DNA from: JANMJD01 sp963828405
Lineage (GTDB): Bacteria > Actinomycetota > Acidimicrobiia > Acidimicrobiales > Ilumatobacteraceae
Direction: 5' to 3'
Assembly (NCBI GenBank): GCA_963828405.1
Contig: CAWHEG010000031.1
Span: 3,410,001 to 3,474,000 of the forward strand
DNA: 64,000 nt
Position numbers and translations under genes: made by a program. The notes beneath the pieces are model-generated. The model was not told the DNA's origin, did no database searches, and saw nothing but the letters and a program-made list of their open reading frames with translations. The number at the start of each line of letters is the position of its first letter. Position 1 is the first letter of the stretch. This document shows positions 26,154 through 35,616 of this stretch, one piece after another.

Positions 26154-27155
26154 TCAGTCGTTGCGCGAGGTGCCGTAGCGGATGCCGCGCTCCACCAACC
26201 AGCGGCGGTAGGCGAGCGACATCCGGTCGGCCGGCTGGTGGCGTTCGGCGTGGCGGTCGAGCGGCAACCGCACGGGCCGCTGCGACTCGACGATCGCCGT
26301 GTCCTGCCCGAAGATCACCTGGTTGAACGCGCTGAACGAGGCCAGATCGGCGTCCGGGTTGCGGACCGTCGTCGACATCCACACCAGGCAACGGCCCTCG
26401 GCCTCTGGACGCACGACGAGGAGCAGGGAGAAGCCCTCGATCTCGCCGCCGTCGCGCTCCGCGGGGATCTTGGTCAACGACGCCGCATACGGGTGCGAGA
26501 CGGCGTACTCGTAGGCGACGTCGCCGCCCTCGACCGACGTCGGACCGGGTTTGGGCTGCCAGAAACGGCAGTCGGTCGCCCGCAGTTCACCCTCGACCAC
26601 GGCGACGTCGTAACCGGCCACCTCGGTATGGGGAACCTGGCCGAGGTAGCCGGCGTGCACGTACGGGAAGTGGGCCATGTCGAGGAAGTTCTCGATGATC
26701 CGCGGTCCGCTCGAGGCCAGCACCTTCGGCCCGAAGATCACCGTCAGGCCCGGCCACCGCTCGTACGCCGGGAAGCGCGGCACGTCGCGTGGCTCGGCGC
26801 CGACGCACACCCAGTACATCCCCAGCGACTCCCGCACCGCCACGGGGCGCAGGTCGGCGATGCGCGGTGGGTCGAGCACCGGCTGCGCCGGCTGCAGCGT
26901 GCAGCGGCCCGTACCGTCGAACTCCCATCCGTGGTAAGGACAGGCGAGGGTGGCGCCGTCCCAGCTGCCCAGGCTGAGCTGGGCGCCGCGGTGGGGGCAC
27001 GTGTCACGCACGACGATCACGTCGCCACCGGTCCCGCTCAGCAGTACGAAGCGGTCGTCGAGCAACCCGAACGGATGGCGCGAACCCGGTACGACGTCGG
27101 CCGCGGCGACGACGGGGAACCATTCGTCGACGACCCGGTCATCGGCACGGAGCAT
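26154..27155 (-). CDS. Rieske 2Fe-2S oxygenase (aromatic/sterol type)
   Basis: A 333-residue non-heme iron oxygenase. The Rieske cluster ligands are CPHRG (near residue 53) and CPYHGW (near 72). The mononuclear iron site is visible as ENFLDMAHFPYVHAG, with both histidines and the upstream aspartate. Layout matches vanillate O-demethylase and related oxygenases that demethylate or hydroxylate. A reductase partner is not adjacent. It converges with the DUF1989 gene and is divergent from the DUF6941 gene. Substrate unknown. Confidence 0.88.
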   Translation of the reverse strand: MLRADDRVVDEWFPVVAAADVVPGSRHPFGLLDDRFVLLSGTGGDVIVVRDTCPHRGAQLSLGSWDGATLACPYHGWEFDGTGRCTLQPAQPVLDPPRIADLRPVAVRESLGMYWVCVGAEPRDVPRFPAYERWPGLTVIFGPKVLASSGPRIIENFLDMAHFPYVHAGYLGQVPHTEVAGYDVAVVEGELRATDCRFWQPKPGPTSVEGGDVAYEYAVSHPYAASLTKIPAERDGGEIEGFSLLLVVRPEAEGRCLVWMSTTVRNPDADLASFSAFNQVIFGQDTAIVESQRPVRLPLDRHAERHQPADRMSLAYRRWLVERGIRYGTSRND

Positions 27156-27239
27156 GGACGAACCTTACCGACGGCACCGTCCGCGGGCGGCCCGGGCGAC
27201 GAGCGGCGCCCGCCCCCGATCCGTATGCTGGCGAGGCTC

Positions 27240-27710
27240 ATGGACTCCGCCGGTCGCCCACCCGATCCCCTCGACCGCGCCTCGATCATGGCCCTCACCC
27301 TGTGCGACTTCGCCCAGATCCGCGAGGGGCTGCTGTTCGTGGCGTCGGGCGGGATCACCCGCCTCTACCGGCCCGAGCTCCCCTCCTCGCTCGGACCGCT
27401 GACCCTGGCCACGATCGTCGAGATCGCCCCCACCGAGCTCGACAAGGCACACGAGATCCATGTCCGCGTCCGTCACGTCGACACGGCGAGCGAGCTGCTC
27501 ACCGTGACCGGCGCGATGACCGCCCCGGCCGCCGGCGGCGGCGCCTACGAGCCCGGCGAGAGCGCGACCATCCCCCTCGCCGTGCCCCTGCCCCCCAACG
27601 CGCCCCTCCACCACTACGGCGCCTACGACCTCACCGCCTCGATCGACGGTGGCGCCTCGGCCCGCCTGACGTTCTACGTCAAGCCCACGCAGCAGTCGAC
27701 GCGCACCTGA
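27240..27710 (+). CDS. DUF6941 family protein
   Basis: A 156-residue protein matching DUF6941: LCDFAQIREGLLFVASGGITRLY near the start, the strand LATIVEIAPTELDKAHEIHVRV, and the closing YDLTASIDG strands. It looks like a small beta-sandwich of unknown function common in actinobacteria. GGCGAGG precedes the ATG at 27240; an in-frame ATG at 27225 is a weaker alternative. It converges with the acyl-CoA synthetase gene 22 bp away. Confidence 0.75.
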   Translation: MDSAGRPPDPLDRASIMALTLCDFAQIREGLLFVASGGITRLYRPELPSSLGPLTLATIVEIAPTELDKAHEIHVRVRHVDTASELLTVTGAMTAPAAGGGAYEPGESATIPLAVPLPPNAPLHHYGAYDLTASIDGGASARLTFYVKPTQQSTRT

Positions 27711-27732
27711 ACCGCCGGGGCGCCATGAGCCG

Positions 27733-29337
27733 TCAACCGCCCGGCGACCGACCGCGGGCCCGCTGCTGCAGCTCCGACTTGGCGATCTTGCCGCCCGACG
27801 ACCTGGGCATCCTGTCGAGCACCCAGAGGTGCTCCGGCCACCATTCGCGGCTCACCCCGCGGGCGTCGAGGTGGGCGGCGAGCCCCTCGAGGTCGAGCCG
27901 GGTGCCGGGGCGGAGCTCGACGAACACGCCGACCCGCTCCCCGAGGCGCTCGTCGGGAACGGCGACGACGGCGGCAAGCGAAACCGCGGGATGGGTGGCG
28001 ACCTCCTCCTCGACGGCCGGCGCCGAGATGTTCTTGCCGCCACGGATGACGAAATCGGCCGTACGGGCGACCACCGTCAGCCAGCCCTCGTCGTCGATCC
28101 TGACGACGTCGCCCATGAACATCCAGCCGTCCTCGGTGAACAGCTCGGCGTTCCCCGCCTCGTCGTCCCAGTAACCAAGTGCCGTCGCCGGGCCCCGGCA
28201 CGCCGGGCGGCCCTCGCCGGTGTCACCCGCGATCCGCTGCCCGTCACCGTCGTAGAGGCGCACCTGCATGTCGCCCACCACCCGGCCGCCCGACGTCAGG
28301 CGGCGTTCGATCGGGTCGTCGACCCTCGTCCCCGAGAGCATCCCGGTCTCGTTGGAGCCGTAGAAGTTGAGCACCCGGCAGCCCGTGCGCTGTTCGAACT
28401 GGCGGGCACGCACGGTGGAGATCGCCTCGCCGCCGGTGAACAGCACGCGTAGCGACGACAGATCGCGTTCGCCCGCGGCGTCGAGGATCATCACGAACTG
28501 CGACGACACCGCGGCGAGGACCGTCACCCGGTGCGCCTCGATCTCGGCGGCGGCCCGGGCGGCGTCGAAGCGCGGCTGGACCAGGCAGGGCACCCCGAGC
28601 AGGGTCGGGCTGACGTGCGACGTCCACAGCCCGAAGCCGAACGGGGCGGGCACCACGCTCATCCACACCTCGTCGGCACCGAGGGCGCCGAACTCGACGG
28701 CCCGCTGGTGGAAGTAGACCCAGCGGTTGACGGTCTGCATCACGCACTTGGGCAGACCCGTGGTCCCCGACGTCGAGTTGAGCATCCACAGCTCCGACGG
28801 ACCGATGCCCGGCCCGACGACGTCGGCGACGGGTCCGTCGTCGACGCACGGACGGCCGTCGGTGTCGGCGATGACGACCACCGAACCGAGCCCGAGCCGC
28901 TCGGCCACCTCGCCGGGCGGTCCGAGGGGCGTGTCGGCCGGGAGCACCGCGGTGCTCGCCCCGGCCCGGCGGACGAGGTAGGCCAGTTCACGGGCCCCTG
29001 CCCGCCAGCCGGCGCCGACGGCCACCGCCCCGGCACGCTCGCAACCGAGCAAGGCGCCGTGGACCGCCCCGGAGTCCGGCAGCCAGACGAGCACGCGGTC
29101 GCCGCGGCGCGCCCCCTCCCCGGCGAGCCGGGCGGCGACGCGATCGGCGAGGCCCGAGTAGGCGCGCCACGTCAGCCCCTCACCGCCCCATCGGTAGGCG
29201 ATGTCGCCGCCGCGTTCGTCGGCCAGGCGGCGCACGACGCCCGACAGGGTGTCGTGGCCCCACCAGCCGCGGGCCCGGTAGGCGGCATCGTCGTCGGGAT
29301 CGGCGGCCGGGAGCACGCCCGAATTGCAGCACATCAC
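27733..29337 (-). CDS. AMP-dependent acyl-CoA synthetase/ligase
   Basis: A 534-residue ANL-superfamily enzyme that activates a carboxylic acid as the adenylate and then, usually, the CoA thioester. The phosphate loop STSGTTGLPK, the FYGSNETG motif, GWMFMGDVVRID, the hinge RTADFVIRGGKNIS and the catalytic lysine in SSGGKIAKSEL are all intact. It would feed an acid into beta-oxidation-like steps, consistent with the crotonase and SDR genes nearby. It is divergent from the aldolase operon 50 bp away. The acid is not identifiable. Confidence 0.9.
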   Translation of the reverse strand: MMCCNSGVLPAADPDDDAAYRARGWWGHDTLSGVVRRLADERGGDIAYRWGGEGLTWRAYSGLADRVAARLAGEGARRGDRVLVWLPDSGAVHGALLGCERAGAVAVGAGWRAGARELAYLVRRAGASTAVLPADTPLGPPGEVAERLGLGSVVVIADTDGRPCVDDGPVADVVGPGIGPSELWMLNSTSGTTGLPKCVMQTVNRWVYFHQRAVEFGALGADEVWMSVVPAPFGFGLWTSHVSPTLLGVPCLVQPRFDAARAAAEIEAHRVTVLAAVSSQFVMILDAAGERDLSSLRVLFTGGEAISTVRARQFEQRTGCRVLNFYGSNETGMLSGTRVDDPIERRLTSGGRVVGDMQVRLYDGDGQRIAGDTGEGRPACRGPATALGYWDDEAGNAELFTEDGWMFMGDVVRIDDEGWLTVVARTADFVIRGGKNISAPAVEEEVATHPAVSLAAVVAVPDERLGERVGVFVELRPGTRLDLEGLAAHLDARGVSREWWPEHLWVLDRMPRSSGGKIAKSELQQRARGRSPGG

Positions 29338-29387
29338 GGCCCTGCCTGCTTCAATGGAACGGCGCCGCGGCGCCGAAGGGGGGTGGG

Positions 29388-30170
29388 ATGACAGCTCAGG
29401 CCGTAGAGGGGGACGACGCCCGCCGCGGTGGGCTCGCCGCGTGGTCTCCGGCGGCGCTTCCCGGCCCAGGTGCGCAGCTCAGTCCCCGCCAGGAGCTCGC
29501 CGTCGCCCTGCGCCACCTCGACGATGTCGGCTTCGTCGAGAACCTCACCGGTCACATCACCGTCGAGCACGGCGACGGCTTCCTGGTCAACCCGTGGGGG
29601 CTGTGGTGGGCCGAGGCACGGGCCACCGAGATGCTGACGATCGACACCGACGGGCGGGTCACGTCCGGCGAGTGGGACGTCACCCCGGCCGTCCACATCC
29701 ACACCGAGCTCCACCGTCGGCGCCCCGATGCGCGCGTCGTCGTCCACAACCACCCCCCGTACGCCTCGACGCTGGCGGCGATCGGCGAGCTCCCCGACCT
29801 GGTGCACCAGAACTCCTCGATCCTGGCCGGGGAGATGACGCTGGTCGACGACTACGACGGCGAGATCGACGCCCCCCATCTCGGGGCCGCCCTGGCCGGC
29901 ATCATCGGCGGGGCGTCGGTGGCCCTGCTGCTCAGCCACGGGGTGATCGTCACCGCGCCGACGATCGCCGAGGCGGTGTACAAGTCGGTGCTCTTCGAGC
30001 GCACCTGCATGCTCCACTGGCAGGTCAGGGCCCTCGGGGCGAAGTCGTTCCCGTTGCCGGGCGCCGCGCAGCGCCAGCTCAAGGCCTCGCTCGTCGAGCG
30101 CGCTGCACCGGTGTACTGGAACGGTGTCGTGCGCCAGATGCTGACCGCCGAACCGGAGGTTCTCGCCTGA
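29388..30170 (+). CDS. Class II aldolase/adducin family protein
   Basis: A 260-residue zinc-fold protein of the fuculose-aldolase family. The metal ligands appear as HNHPP and the later LLSHGVIV, with HIHTELHRRRPDARVV before them. Members cleave sugar phosphates or decarboxylate/oxidise hydroxy acids. The stop shares its last base with the start of the next gene (TGATG at 30168-30172), so the amidohydrolase is translationally coupled. It opens a four-gene operon (aldolase, amidohydrolase, esterase, SDR). Confidence 0.85.
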   Translation: MTAQAVEGDDARRGGLAAWSPAALPGPGAQLSPRQELAVALRHLDDVGFVENLTGHITVEHGDGFLVNPWGLWWAEARATEMLTIDTDGRVTSGEWDVTPAVHIHTELHRRRPDARVVVHNHPPYASTLAAIGELPDLVHQNSSILAGEMTLVDDYDGEIDAPHLGAALAGIIGGASVALLLSHGVIVTAPTIAEAVYKSVLFERTCMLHWQVRALGAKSFPLPGAAQRQLKASLVERAAPVYWNGVVRQMLTAEPEVLA

Positions 30171-31426
30171 TGGGCATCTCACTCGACGACCTGCAGTCCC
30201 GCCGCGACTTCACCACCGCGCAGGCCGGCCAGGTCACCCTGCTCCCCGATCCGCCACGGGCGGAGCGGTCGTTCACCGTGATCTCGGTCGACGACCACAT
30301 CGTCGAGCCGCCGCACACGTTCGCCGGGCGCCTGCCCCGCCATCTCGCCGACCGGGCGCCGCGGGTGATCGAACGGGCCGACGGCTCCGAGGCCTGGCTG
30401 TTCGAGGGTCGCGAGATGCCCAACGTCGGTTTCAATGCCGTCGTCGGTCGTCCGGTCAGCGAGTACAGCTTCGAGCCCACCCGCTTCGACGAGATGCGCC
30501 GGGGCGCCTGGGACATCGGCGCCCGCATCGCCGACATGGACCTCAACGGCGTCTACGCCTCGATGTGCTTCCCCTCGTTCCTGCCCGGCTTCGCCGGCCA
30601 ACGCCTGCAGCAACTGGCCGGCGACCCCGAGCTGGCGCTCGCCTGCGTCCGGGCGTGGAACGACTGGATGATCGAGGAGTGGGCCGCCCACTCCCCCGGG
30701 CGGATCATCCCGATGCAGCTCCCCTACCTGCTCGACCCGATGGTCGCCGCGGCCGAGGTGCGCCGCAACGCCGAGCGGGGCTTCCGGGCGATGACCTTCT
30801 CCGAGGCCCCTCACCTCCTCGGGCTGCCGTCGCTCCACGGCGGCCACTGGGACCCGCTGATGGAGGCGTGCGCCGAGACCGGCACCGTCGTGTGCCTGCA
30901 CGTCGGCTCGTCGGGCACGTCGCCGGCCACCGCCCCCGACGCCCCGAGCGACACCATCGGCGTGCTGTTCTTCGGCTACGCGATGTTCGCCGCCGTCGAC
31001 TGGCTGTACTCGAAACTGGCCGTCAGGTACCCCGACCTGCGCATCTGCCTGTCGGAGGGGGGCATCGGCTGGGTCGCCGGCCTGCTCGACCGTCTCGAGC
31101 ACGTGCGGCGCTACGACTCGATGTACGGCACCTGGAACGACGTCGAGCTCAGCCCGGCCGACACCTTCCGGCGCAACTTCTGGGTCTGCGCCATCGACGA
31201 CCCGTCGTCATTCTCGCAACTCGACGTGATCGGCGTCGACAACGTGCTCGTCGAGTCCGACTACCCCCACTGCGACTCGACCTGGCCCCACACCCAGGAC
31301 GTGTTGCGCCGCCAGCTCGCCGGCCTCGACGCGGCGGCGATCACCAAGGTGACCTGGGCGAACGCCGCGGCGCTGTTCGATCATCCGGTGCCCGAGGCCG
31401 TGCAGCTCGACCCGGACGCCTTCTGA
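30170..31426 (+). CDS. Amidohydrolase_2 family protein
   Basis: A 418-residue TIM-barrel metallohydrolase or decarboxylase of the ACMSD-related group. The typical N-terminal strand ISVDDHIVEPPHTF lies near residue 39, barrel strands with HVGS follow, and the late metal aspartate is in the ESDYPHCDSTWP segment. Members hydrolyse or decarboxylate carboxylic intermediates of aromatic and other pathways. The ATG overlaps the aldolase stop; the carboxylesterase starts 11 bp later. Its substrate is unknown. Confidence 0.88.
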   Translation: MGISLDDLQSRRDFTTAQAGQVTLLPDPPRAERSFTVISVDDHIVEPPHTFAGRLPRHLADRAPRVIERADGSEAWLFEGREMPNVGFNAVVGRPVSEYSFEPTRFDEMRRGAWDIGARIADMDLNGVYASMCFPSFLPGFAGQRLQQLAGDPELALACVRAWNDWMIEEWAAHSPGRIIPMQLPYLLDPMVAAAEVRRNAERGFRAMTFSEAPHLLGLPSLHGGHWDPLMEACAETGTVVCLHVGSSGTSPATAPDAPSDTIGVLFFGYAMFAAVDWLYSKLAVRYPDLRICLSEGGIGWVAGLLDRLEHVRRYDSMYGTWNDVELSPADTFRRNFWVCAIDDPSSFSQLDVIGVDNVLVESDYPHCDSTWPHTQDVLRRQLAGLDAAAITKVTWANAAALFDHPVPEAVQLDPDAF

Positions 31427-31437
31427 GCCCGACCACG

Positions 31438-32898
31438 ATGGACCCTCCCGCCGACCCGCCGCTGATCGGCACCTCGACCGGCCCGATCGCCGGCCGTTGG
31501 GTGCGAGGCGGCGACCGCCACATCCCCGTCGCCCACTTCGGCGGCGTGCCCTATGCCGACGCCGGGCGCTTCGCCCACCCGGTCGAGCACCCGTCGTGGA
31601 GCACGCCACGCGATTGCTCCCGTCCGGGTGCGCTGCCCCCGCAACGTACCGAGGGCCTCGAACTGGTCCCCGGCATGGCGGCCGAGCACACCACCGAGCA
31701 GTGCCTGACCGCCGAGGTCTGGACGCCCGGTGTCGACGGCGCCCGCCCGGTCGTCGTGTGGATCCCGGGAGGCAGCTTCCGCGTCGGTGGGGCCGGACTG
31801 GCCACCTACGACGGCAGGCACCTGTGCGCCGACGGCGACGTGGTGGTCGTCGGCCTCAACTACCGCCTCGGGCTGCTCGGCTTCTTCGCCCACCCGGACG
31901 TGCCGACCAACCTCGGGCTGCGCGACCTGCTCGCCGGGCTGGCCTGGGTCCGCAGCAACGCCCGGGCCCTCGGCGGCGACCCCGAGCGGGTGGTGCTGAT
32001 CGGCGAATCGGCCGGCGCCGGGGCCATCTACCACCTGCTCACCAGGCCCGACCTGGCCTGCTCCGGGGTGATCGTGTTCAGCGGTTCGCCGACGATGACC
32101 CAGTCGCGGGCCACCGCCGAGCACGTCGCCGGGCGGGTCCTCGAGCTGGCCGGTGGCACGGGCGCCGGTGGCCTGGCCGACCGCCGCGTCGAGGAGCTGC
32201 TCGATCTCCAGTCGCTGGCCGTCGCCGATCTGGCCCGATCGGTCGGGATGATGCCGTTCCATCCATGGGTCGACGGCGATGTCGTGCCGATGTCGCCGCT
32301 GCAGGCGGCGGCCGCCGACCGGTTGGCCGCAGTGCCGCTCGTGGTCGGCACCACGGCCGACGAGATGGAGCTGTTCCGCCCGCTGGTCCCCGAGCTCCCC
32401 CGTGCCCATGCGTTGGCGATGCTCACGTCCAAGGCGGCGGTCCTCGGCGTCGACGGCGCCGGTGCCGACCGGGGCCTGACCGCCTGCGGCGACGACCTGG
32501 TCACGGCGATCGCCGACGTCGACCTGCAGCTGCCGGCGCTGTTCGTCGCCGAGAGCCATCGTCGACGGGGCCTGCCGGTGTGGCGGGCGACGTTCACATG
32601 GAGGTCCCCGGCCCACGGCGCCTGCCATGCCCTGGACCTGCCGTTCCACTTCGGCACCCTGGACGTCGAGGGGTGGCAGGCCTTCGCCGGGGCGGACGAC
32701 GATCCGGACGGGCCGGCCCGACTGCTCTCGCGTCGGATGCGCGCCGCGTGGGCGGCGTTCGCCGCCTCCGGGGTGCCGACATGCGAACCGATCGGCGCCT
32801 GGCCGGAGTTCACCGGCGACGGGCGGATCGTCGAGCTCGGGCACCACGTCGGCGTGATCGACGACCCGGCTCACCAGCGATCGAGGTGTTGGCGATGA
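31438..32898 (+). CDS. Carboxylesterase type B
   Basis: A 486-residue esterase of the cholinesterase/para-nitrobenzyl-esterase fold. The oxyanion region PGGSFRVGG, the strand GLNYRLGLLGF, and the nucleophile elbow GESAGA (serine near residue 196) are present; the acid lies in TTADEMELF and the histidine in the APHGACHALDLPF region. No signal peptide, so cytosolic. Its stop overlaps the next start by four bases (ATGA), which couples it to the SDR. Confidence 0.88.
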   Translation: MDPPADPPLIGTSTGPIAGRWVRGGDRHIPVAHFGGVPYADAGRFAHPVEHPSWSTPRDCSRPGALPPQRTEGLELVPGMAAEHTTEQCLTAEVWTPGVDGARPVVVWIPGGSFRVGGAGLATYDGRHLCADGDVVVVGLNYRLGLLGFFAHPDVPTNLGLRDLLAGLAWVRSNARALGGDPERVVLIGESAGAGAIYHLLTRPDLACSGVIVFSGSPTMTQSRATAEHVAGRVLELAGGTGAGGLADRRVEELLDLQSLAVADLARSVGMMPFHPWVDGDVVPMSPLQAAAADRLAAVPLVVGTTADEMELFRPLVPELPRAHALAMLTSKAAVLGVDGAGADRGLTACGDDLVTAIADVDLQLPALFVAESHRRRGLPVWRATFTWRSPAHGACHALDLPFHFGTLDVEGWQAFAGADDDPDGPARLLSRRMRAAWAAFAASGVPTCEPIGAWPEFTGDGRIVELGHHVGVIDDPAHQRSRCWR

Positions 32899-33752
32899 GC
32901 GCTCCCGTCCACGACCCGACCGTCCACGACCTGGCCGGCCGCGTGGCCGTGGTCACCGGGGCGAGCCGGGGGATCGGCAAGGGGTGCGCCCTCGAGCTCG
33001 GGGCCCGCGGGGCGACGGTCTACGTCACGGCCCGTTCCGTGAGCGAGGCCGATCATCCGCTCCCCGGCACCGTCGGGGCGACGGCCGCCGAGGTCACCGC
33101 GATCGGGGGAACCGGGGTCGCCGTGGCCTGCGACCATCGTGACGACGAGGCCGTCGACGCCCTCTTCCGGCGGGTCGCCGACGACCACGGACGTCTCGAC
33201 GTCCTGGTCAACAACGCCTTCCTGATCCCGCCCGAGCTGACCTCCAGACTGCCGTTCTGGAAGGTGCCGATCTCGAACTGGGACGACATGGTCGATGTAG
33301 GCACCCGCTCGGCCTACGTGGCCAGTGTCCATGCCGCCCGGTCGATGGTCGAGGCGGGCCGGGGTGTGATCGTCAACGTCAGCTCGTCCGGGGCCGAGGA
33401 GTACGCCTGGCACGTGGCGTACGGGGTGGGCAAGTGCGCCCTCGACCGGCTGACGGCCGACACGGCCCACGAACTGCGCCCCTTCGGCGTCGCCGTCGTG
33501 TCGGTCTGGCCCGGCTTCGTGCGCACCGAACGCATCGACGGGGCGGTCGCCGCCGGCGCCCTCCCGGCCGGTCTCGACATCAGCGGGGCGGAGTCACCGC
33601 GCTTCACGGGCCGGGCGGTGGCGGCCCTGGCCGCCGATCCCGATGTGATGCGCTGGACGGGCCGGGCGGTGTCGGCCAACACCCTCGCCCAGGAGTACGG
33701 CTTCCGCGATCTCGACGGCCGCCTCCCAGCCGGTCCGCTCCGGCACCGCTGA
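32895..33752 (+). CDS. SDR family oxidoreductase
   Basis: A 285-residue short-chain dehydrogenase. TGASRGIGKG is near residue 21, VNNAF replaces NNAG, NVSSSGAEEYAWHVAYGVGK gives Ser, Tyr and Lys, and WPGFVRTE follows. The pattern resembles human DHRS1-like SDRs. It is the last gene of the aldolase-amidohydrolase-esterase-SDR operon and overlaps the esterase by four bases. It would oxidise or reduce an intermediate released by the esterase. Confidence 0.88.
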   Translation: MSAPVHDPTVHDLAGRVAVVTGASRGIGKGCALELGARGATVYVTARSVSEADHPLPGTVGATAAEVTAIGGTGVAVACDHRDDEAVDALFRRVADDHGRLDVLVNNAFLIPPELTSRLPFWKVPISNWDDMVDVGTRSAYVASVHAARSMVEAGRGVIVNVSSSGAEEYAWHVAYGVGKCALDRLTADTAHELRPFGVAVVSVWPGFVRTERIDGAVAAGALPAGLDISGAESPRFTGRAVAALAADPDVMRWTGRAVSANTLAQEYGFRDLDGRLPAGPLRHR

Positions 33753-33813
33753 GCTCCGGTAGCCCACCGCGCCGAACGCGTCGAGCGGGCCGAGCCGTCG
33801 GGCGGCCCGGCGA

Positions 33814-34515
33814 TCAGATCGTGGGTGGGACCATCTTGGCCATGTCGCCGTCGAGACCGTCGAGCACCCGGGAGATGGTCGCCGTGCGCGAGGCCAGCTT
33901 GGTGATCCGGTAGGCGTCGGCACGGAAGGCCCCCAGGCGGCGGGCCTCGGCGACGGCCGTCGCCTCCAACTCGTCGGCGGCGACGATCCGATCGAGGTAG
34001 CCGGCGGCGACGGCGCCCGCAGGGTCGTAGATCTCGGCCTGCAGCAACCCCCGCACGAACGCCGACGGGGTCAGGCGCTCACGGGCCAACTCGACGCCGT
34101 ACATCGGCATGCCCATCCCGATCGCCGTCTCGTTGAGCCCGATCTTGGCGGGCACGTCGGCGCACATCCGCGTGTCGCAGGCCAGCAGGAACAGCGCACC
34201 GGCCGCCAGGGCGTGCCCGGTGGCGGCAACCACGGTCGGCTGGGGATGGCCGTAGAGGCGCATCATCAGCCGCCCCCCGGCGCCGACCAGTGCCCGGGTC
34301 GACTCCGCGCCCGCCGTCATCACCGAGAGGTCGAAGCCGGCGCAGAACCGTCCCGGCCTGCCGATGAAGCAGACCGCCCGCGCGTTCGCCGATGCCTCGT
34401 CGAGGGCGCCGTGCAGGGCCTCGATCGTCGCATGGGACAGGGCGTTGGCCTTGCCGTCGTCGATCCGCACCACTGCCACGCCGTCCTCGATCGTCGAGCT
34501 CACCGGATCGGTCAT
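33814..34515 (-). CDS. Enoyl-CoA hydratase/isomerase family protein
   Basis: A 233-residue crotonase-fold protein. The oxyanion-hole segments are GRFCAGFDLSVM (first) and ATGHALAAGALFLLACD (second), followed by NETAIGMGMPMYG. The usual catalytic glutamates are not clearly present at the second position, so hydratase activity is not certain. Crotonases hydrate, isomerise or hydrolyse acyl-CoA. It stands alone on the minus strand between two plus-strand operons. Confidence 0.85.
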   Translation of the reverse strand: MTDPVSSTIEDGVAVVRIDDGKANALSHATIEALHGALDEASANARAVCFIGRPGRFCAGFDLSVMTAGAESTRALVGAGGRLMMRLYGHPQPTVVAATGHALAAGALFLLACDTRMCADVPAKIGLNETAIGMGMPMYGVELARERLTPSAFVRGLLQAEIYDPAGAVAAGYLDRIVAADELEATAVAEARRLGAFRADAYRITKLASRTATISRVLDGLDGDMAKMVPPTI

Positions 34516-34621
34516 CGGCCCGAGAGTACCCGCCGGGCGGGCGCCGGCGCGGCCCGAGCCGACGGCGCCGTCCGGGACGTAGAAGAATCCACAACGACAG
34601 ATGCCGCAGGACGGAGAAGCG

Positions 34622-35590
34622 ATGGAACGATTCGAGGGCCGGTTGGCCGTGGTCACCGGCGGTGGCACCGGGATGGGCAGGGAGCTCACCCGCCAGCTGG
34701 CCGCCGCGGGCTGCGACGTGGCGATCTGCGACGTCTCGGCAGCGGCGATGGCCGAGACCCAGCACCTCGCCGAGTCGGATCGCCCCGGTGCCACGATCAG
34801 CAGCTTCGTCGCCGACGTGTCCGACGAGGCCCAACTCATCGCCTTTCGCGACCACGTCGCCGAGGCGCACCGGACCGACCACATCCACCTGCTGTTCAAC
34901 AACGCCGGGGTCGGAGGCGGCGGCAGCTTCGTCGCCGACGCACGCGACGAGTGGGACCGCGTCTACGGGATCTGCTGGGGCGGCGTCTACCTCGCCAGCC
35001 GCACCTTCCTGCCGATGCTGCTCGCCGCCGACGAGGGCCACATCGTCAACACGAGCAGCATCAACGGGTTCTGGGCCAGCCTCGGGCCGGGCATCGCCCA
35101 CACCGCCTACAGCGCGGCGAAGTTCGCCGTCAAAGGGTTCACCGAGGCCCTGATCACCGACTTCGCGATCAACGCCCCGCACCTGCGGGCATCGGTGGTG
35201 ATGCCCGGCCACATCGGCACCTCGATCGTGTTCAACTCCGGTCAGATGCACGGCCGCGACCCCAAGCAGCTCGCCGACGAGCACGTCTCGGAGATCCGCG
35301 ACCGGTTCGCCAAGCAGGGTGTCGACCTGTCCACGGTCTCCGACGAGGACATCCGCGCCGCCGTGCTCGCCCGGGCCTCGTCGTTCCGCGACGACGCTCC
35401 GATGACCGCGGCCGAGGCGGCGACGGCGATCCTCGCCGGTGTCCGTGCCAATCAGTGGCGGATCCTCGTCGGCGACGACGCCCACCGCCTCGACGAGCTG
35501 GTGCGGGAGCGCCCCAACGAGGCCTACGAGGCCTCGTTCCTCGAGCGACTGCGGGCCCAGGGGGCGTTCGGCTTCATCCCCGACGTGTGA
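34622..35590 (+). CDS. SDR family oxidoreductase
   Basis: A 322-residue short-chain dehydrogenase with a C-terminal extension. TGGGTGMGREL is near residue 13, NNAGVGGGG near 91, TSSINGFW near 145 and YSAAKFAVKG near 163. GGAGAAGC precedes the ATG. A damaged class V aminotransferase gene starts 27 bp downstream, then a Rieske oxygenase. Substrate unknown. Confidence 0.88.
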   Translation: MERFEGRLAVVTGGGTGMGRELTRQLAAAGCDVAICDVSAAAMAETQHLAESDRPGATISSFVADVSDEAQLIAFRDHVAEAHRTDHIHLLFNNAGVGGGGSFVADARDEWDRVYGICWGGVYLASRTFLPMLLAADEGHIVNTSSINGFWASLGPGIAHTAYSAAKFAVKGFTEALITDFAINAPHLRASVVMPGHIGTSIVFNSGQMHGRDPKQLADEHVSEIRDRFAKQGVDLSTVSDEDIRAAVLARASSFRDDAPMTAAEAATAILAGVRANQWRILVGDDAHRLDELVRERPNEAYEASFLERLRAQGAFGFIPDV

Positions 35591-35616
35591 CCGGACCGGT
35601 CGCTACCGTGGGTCGG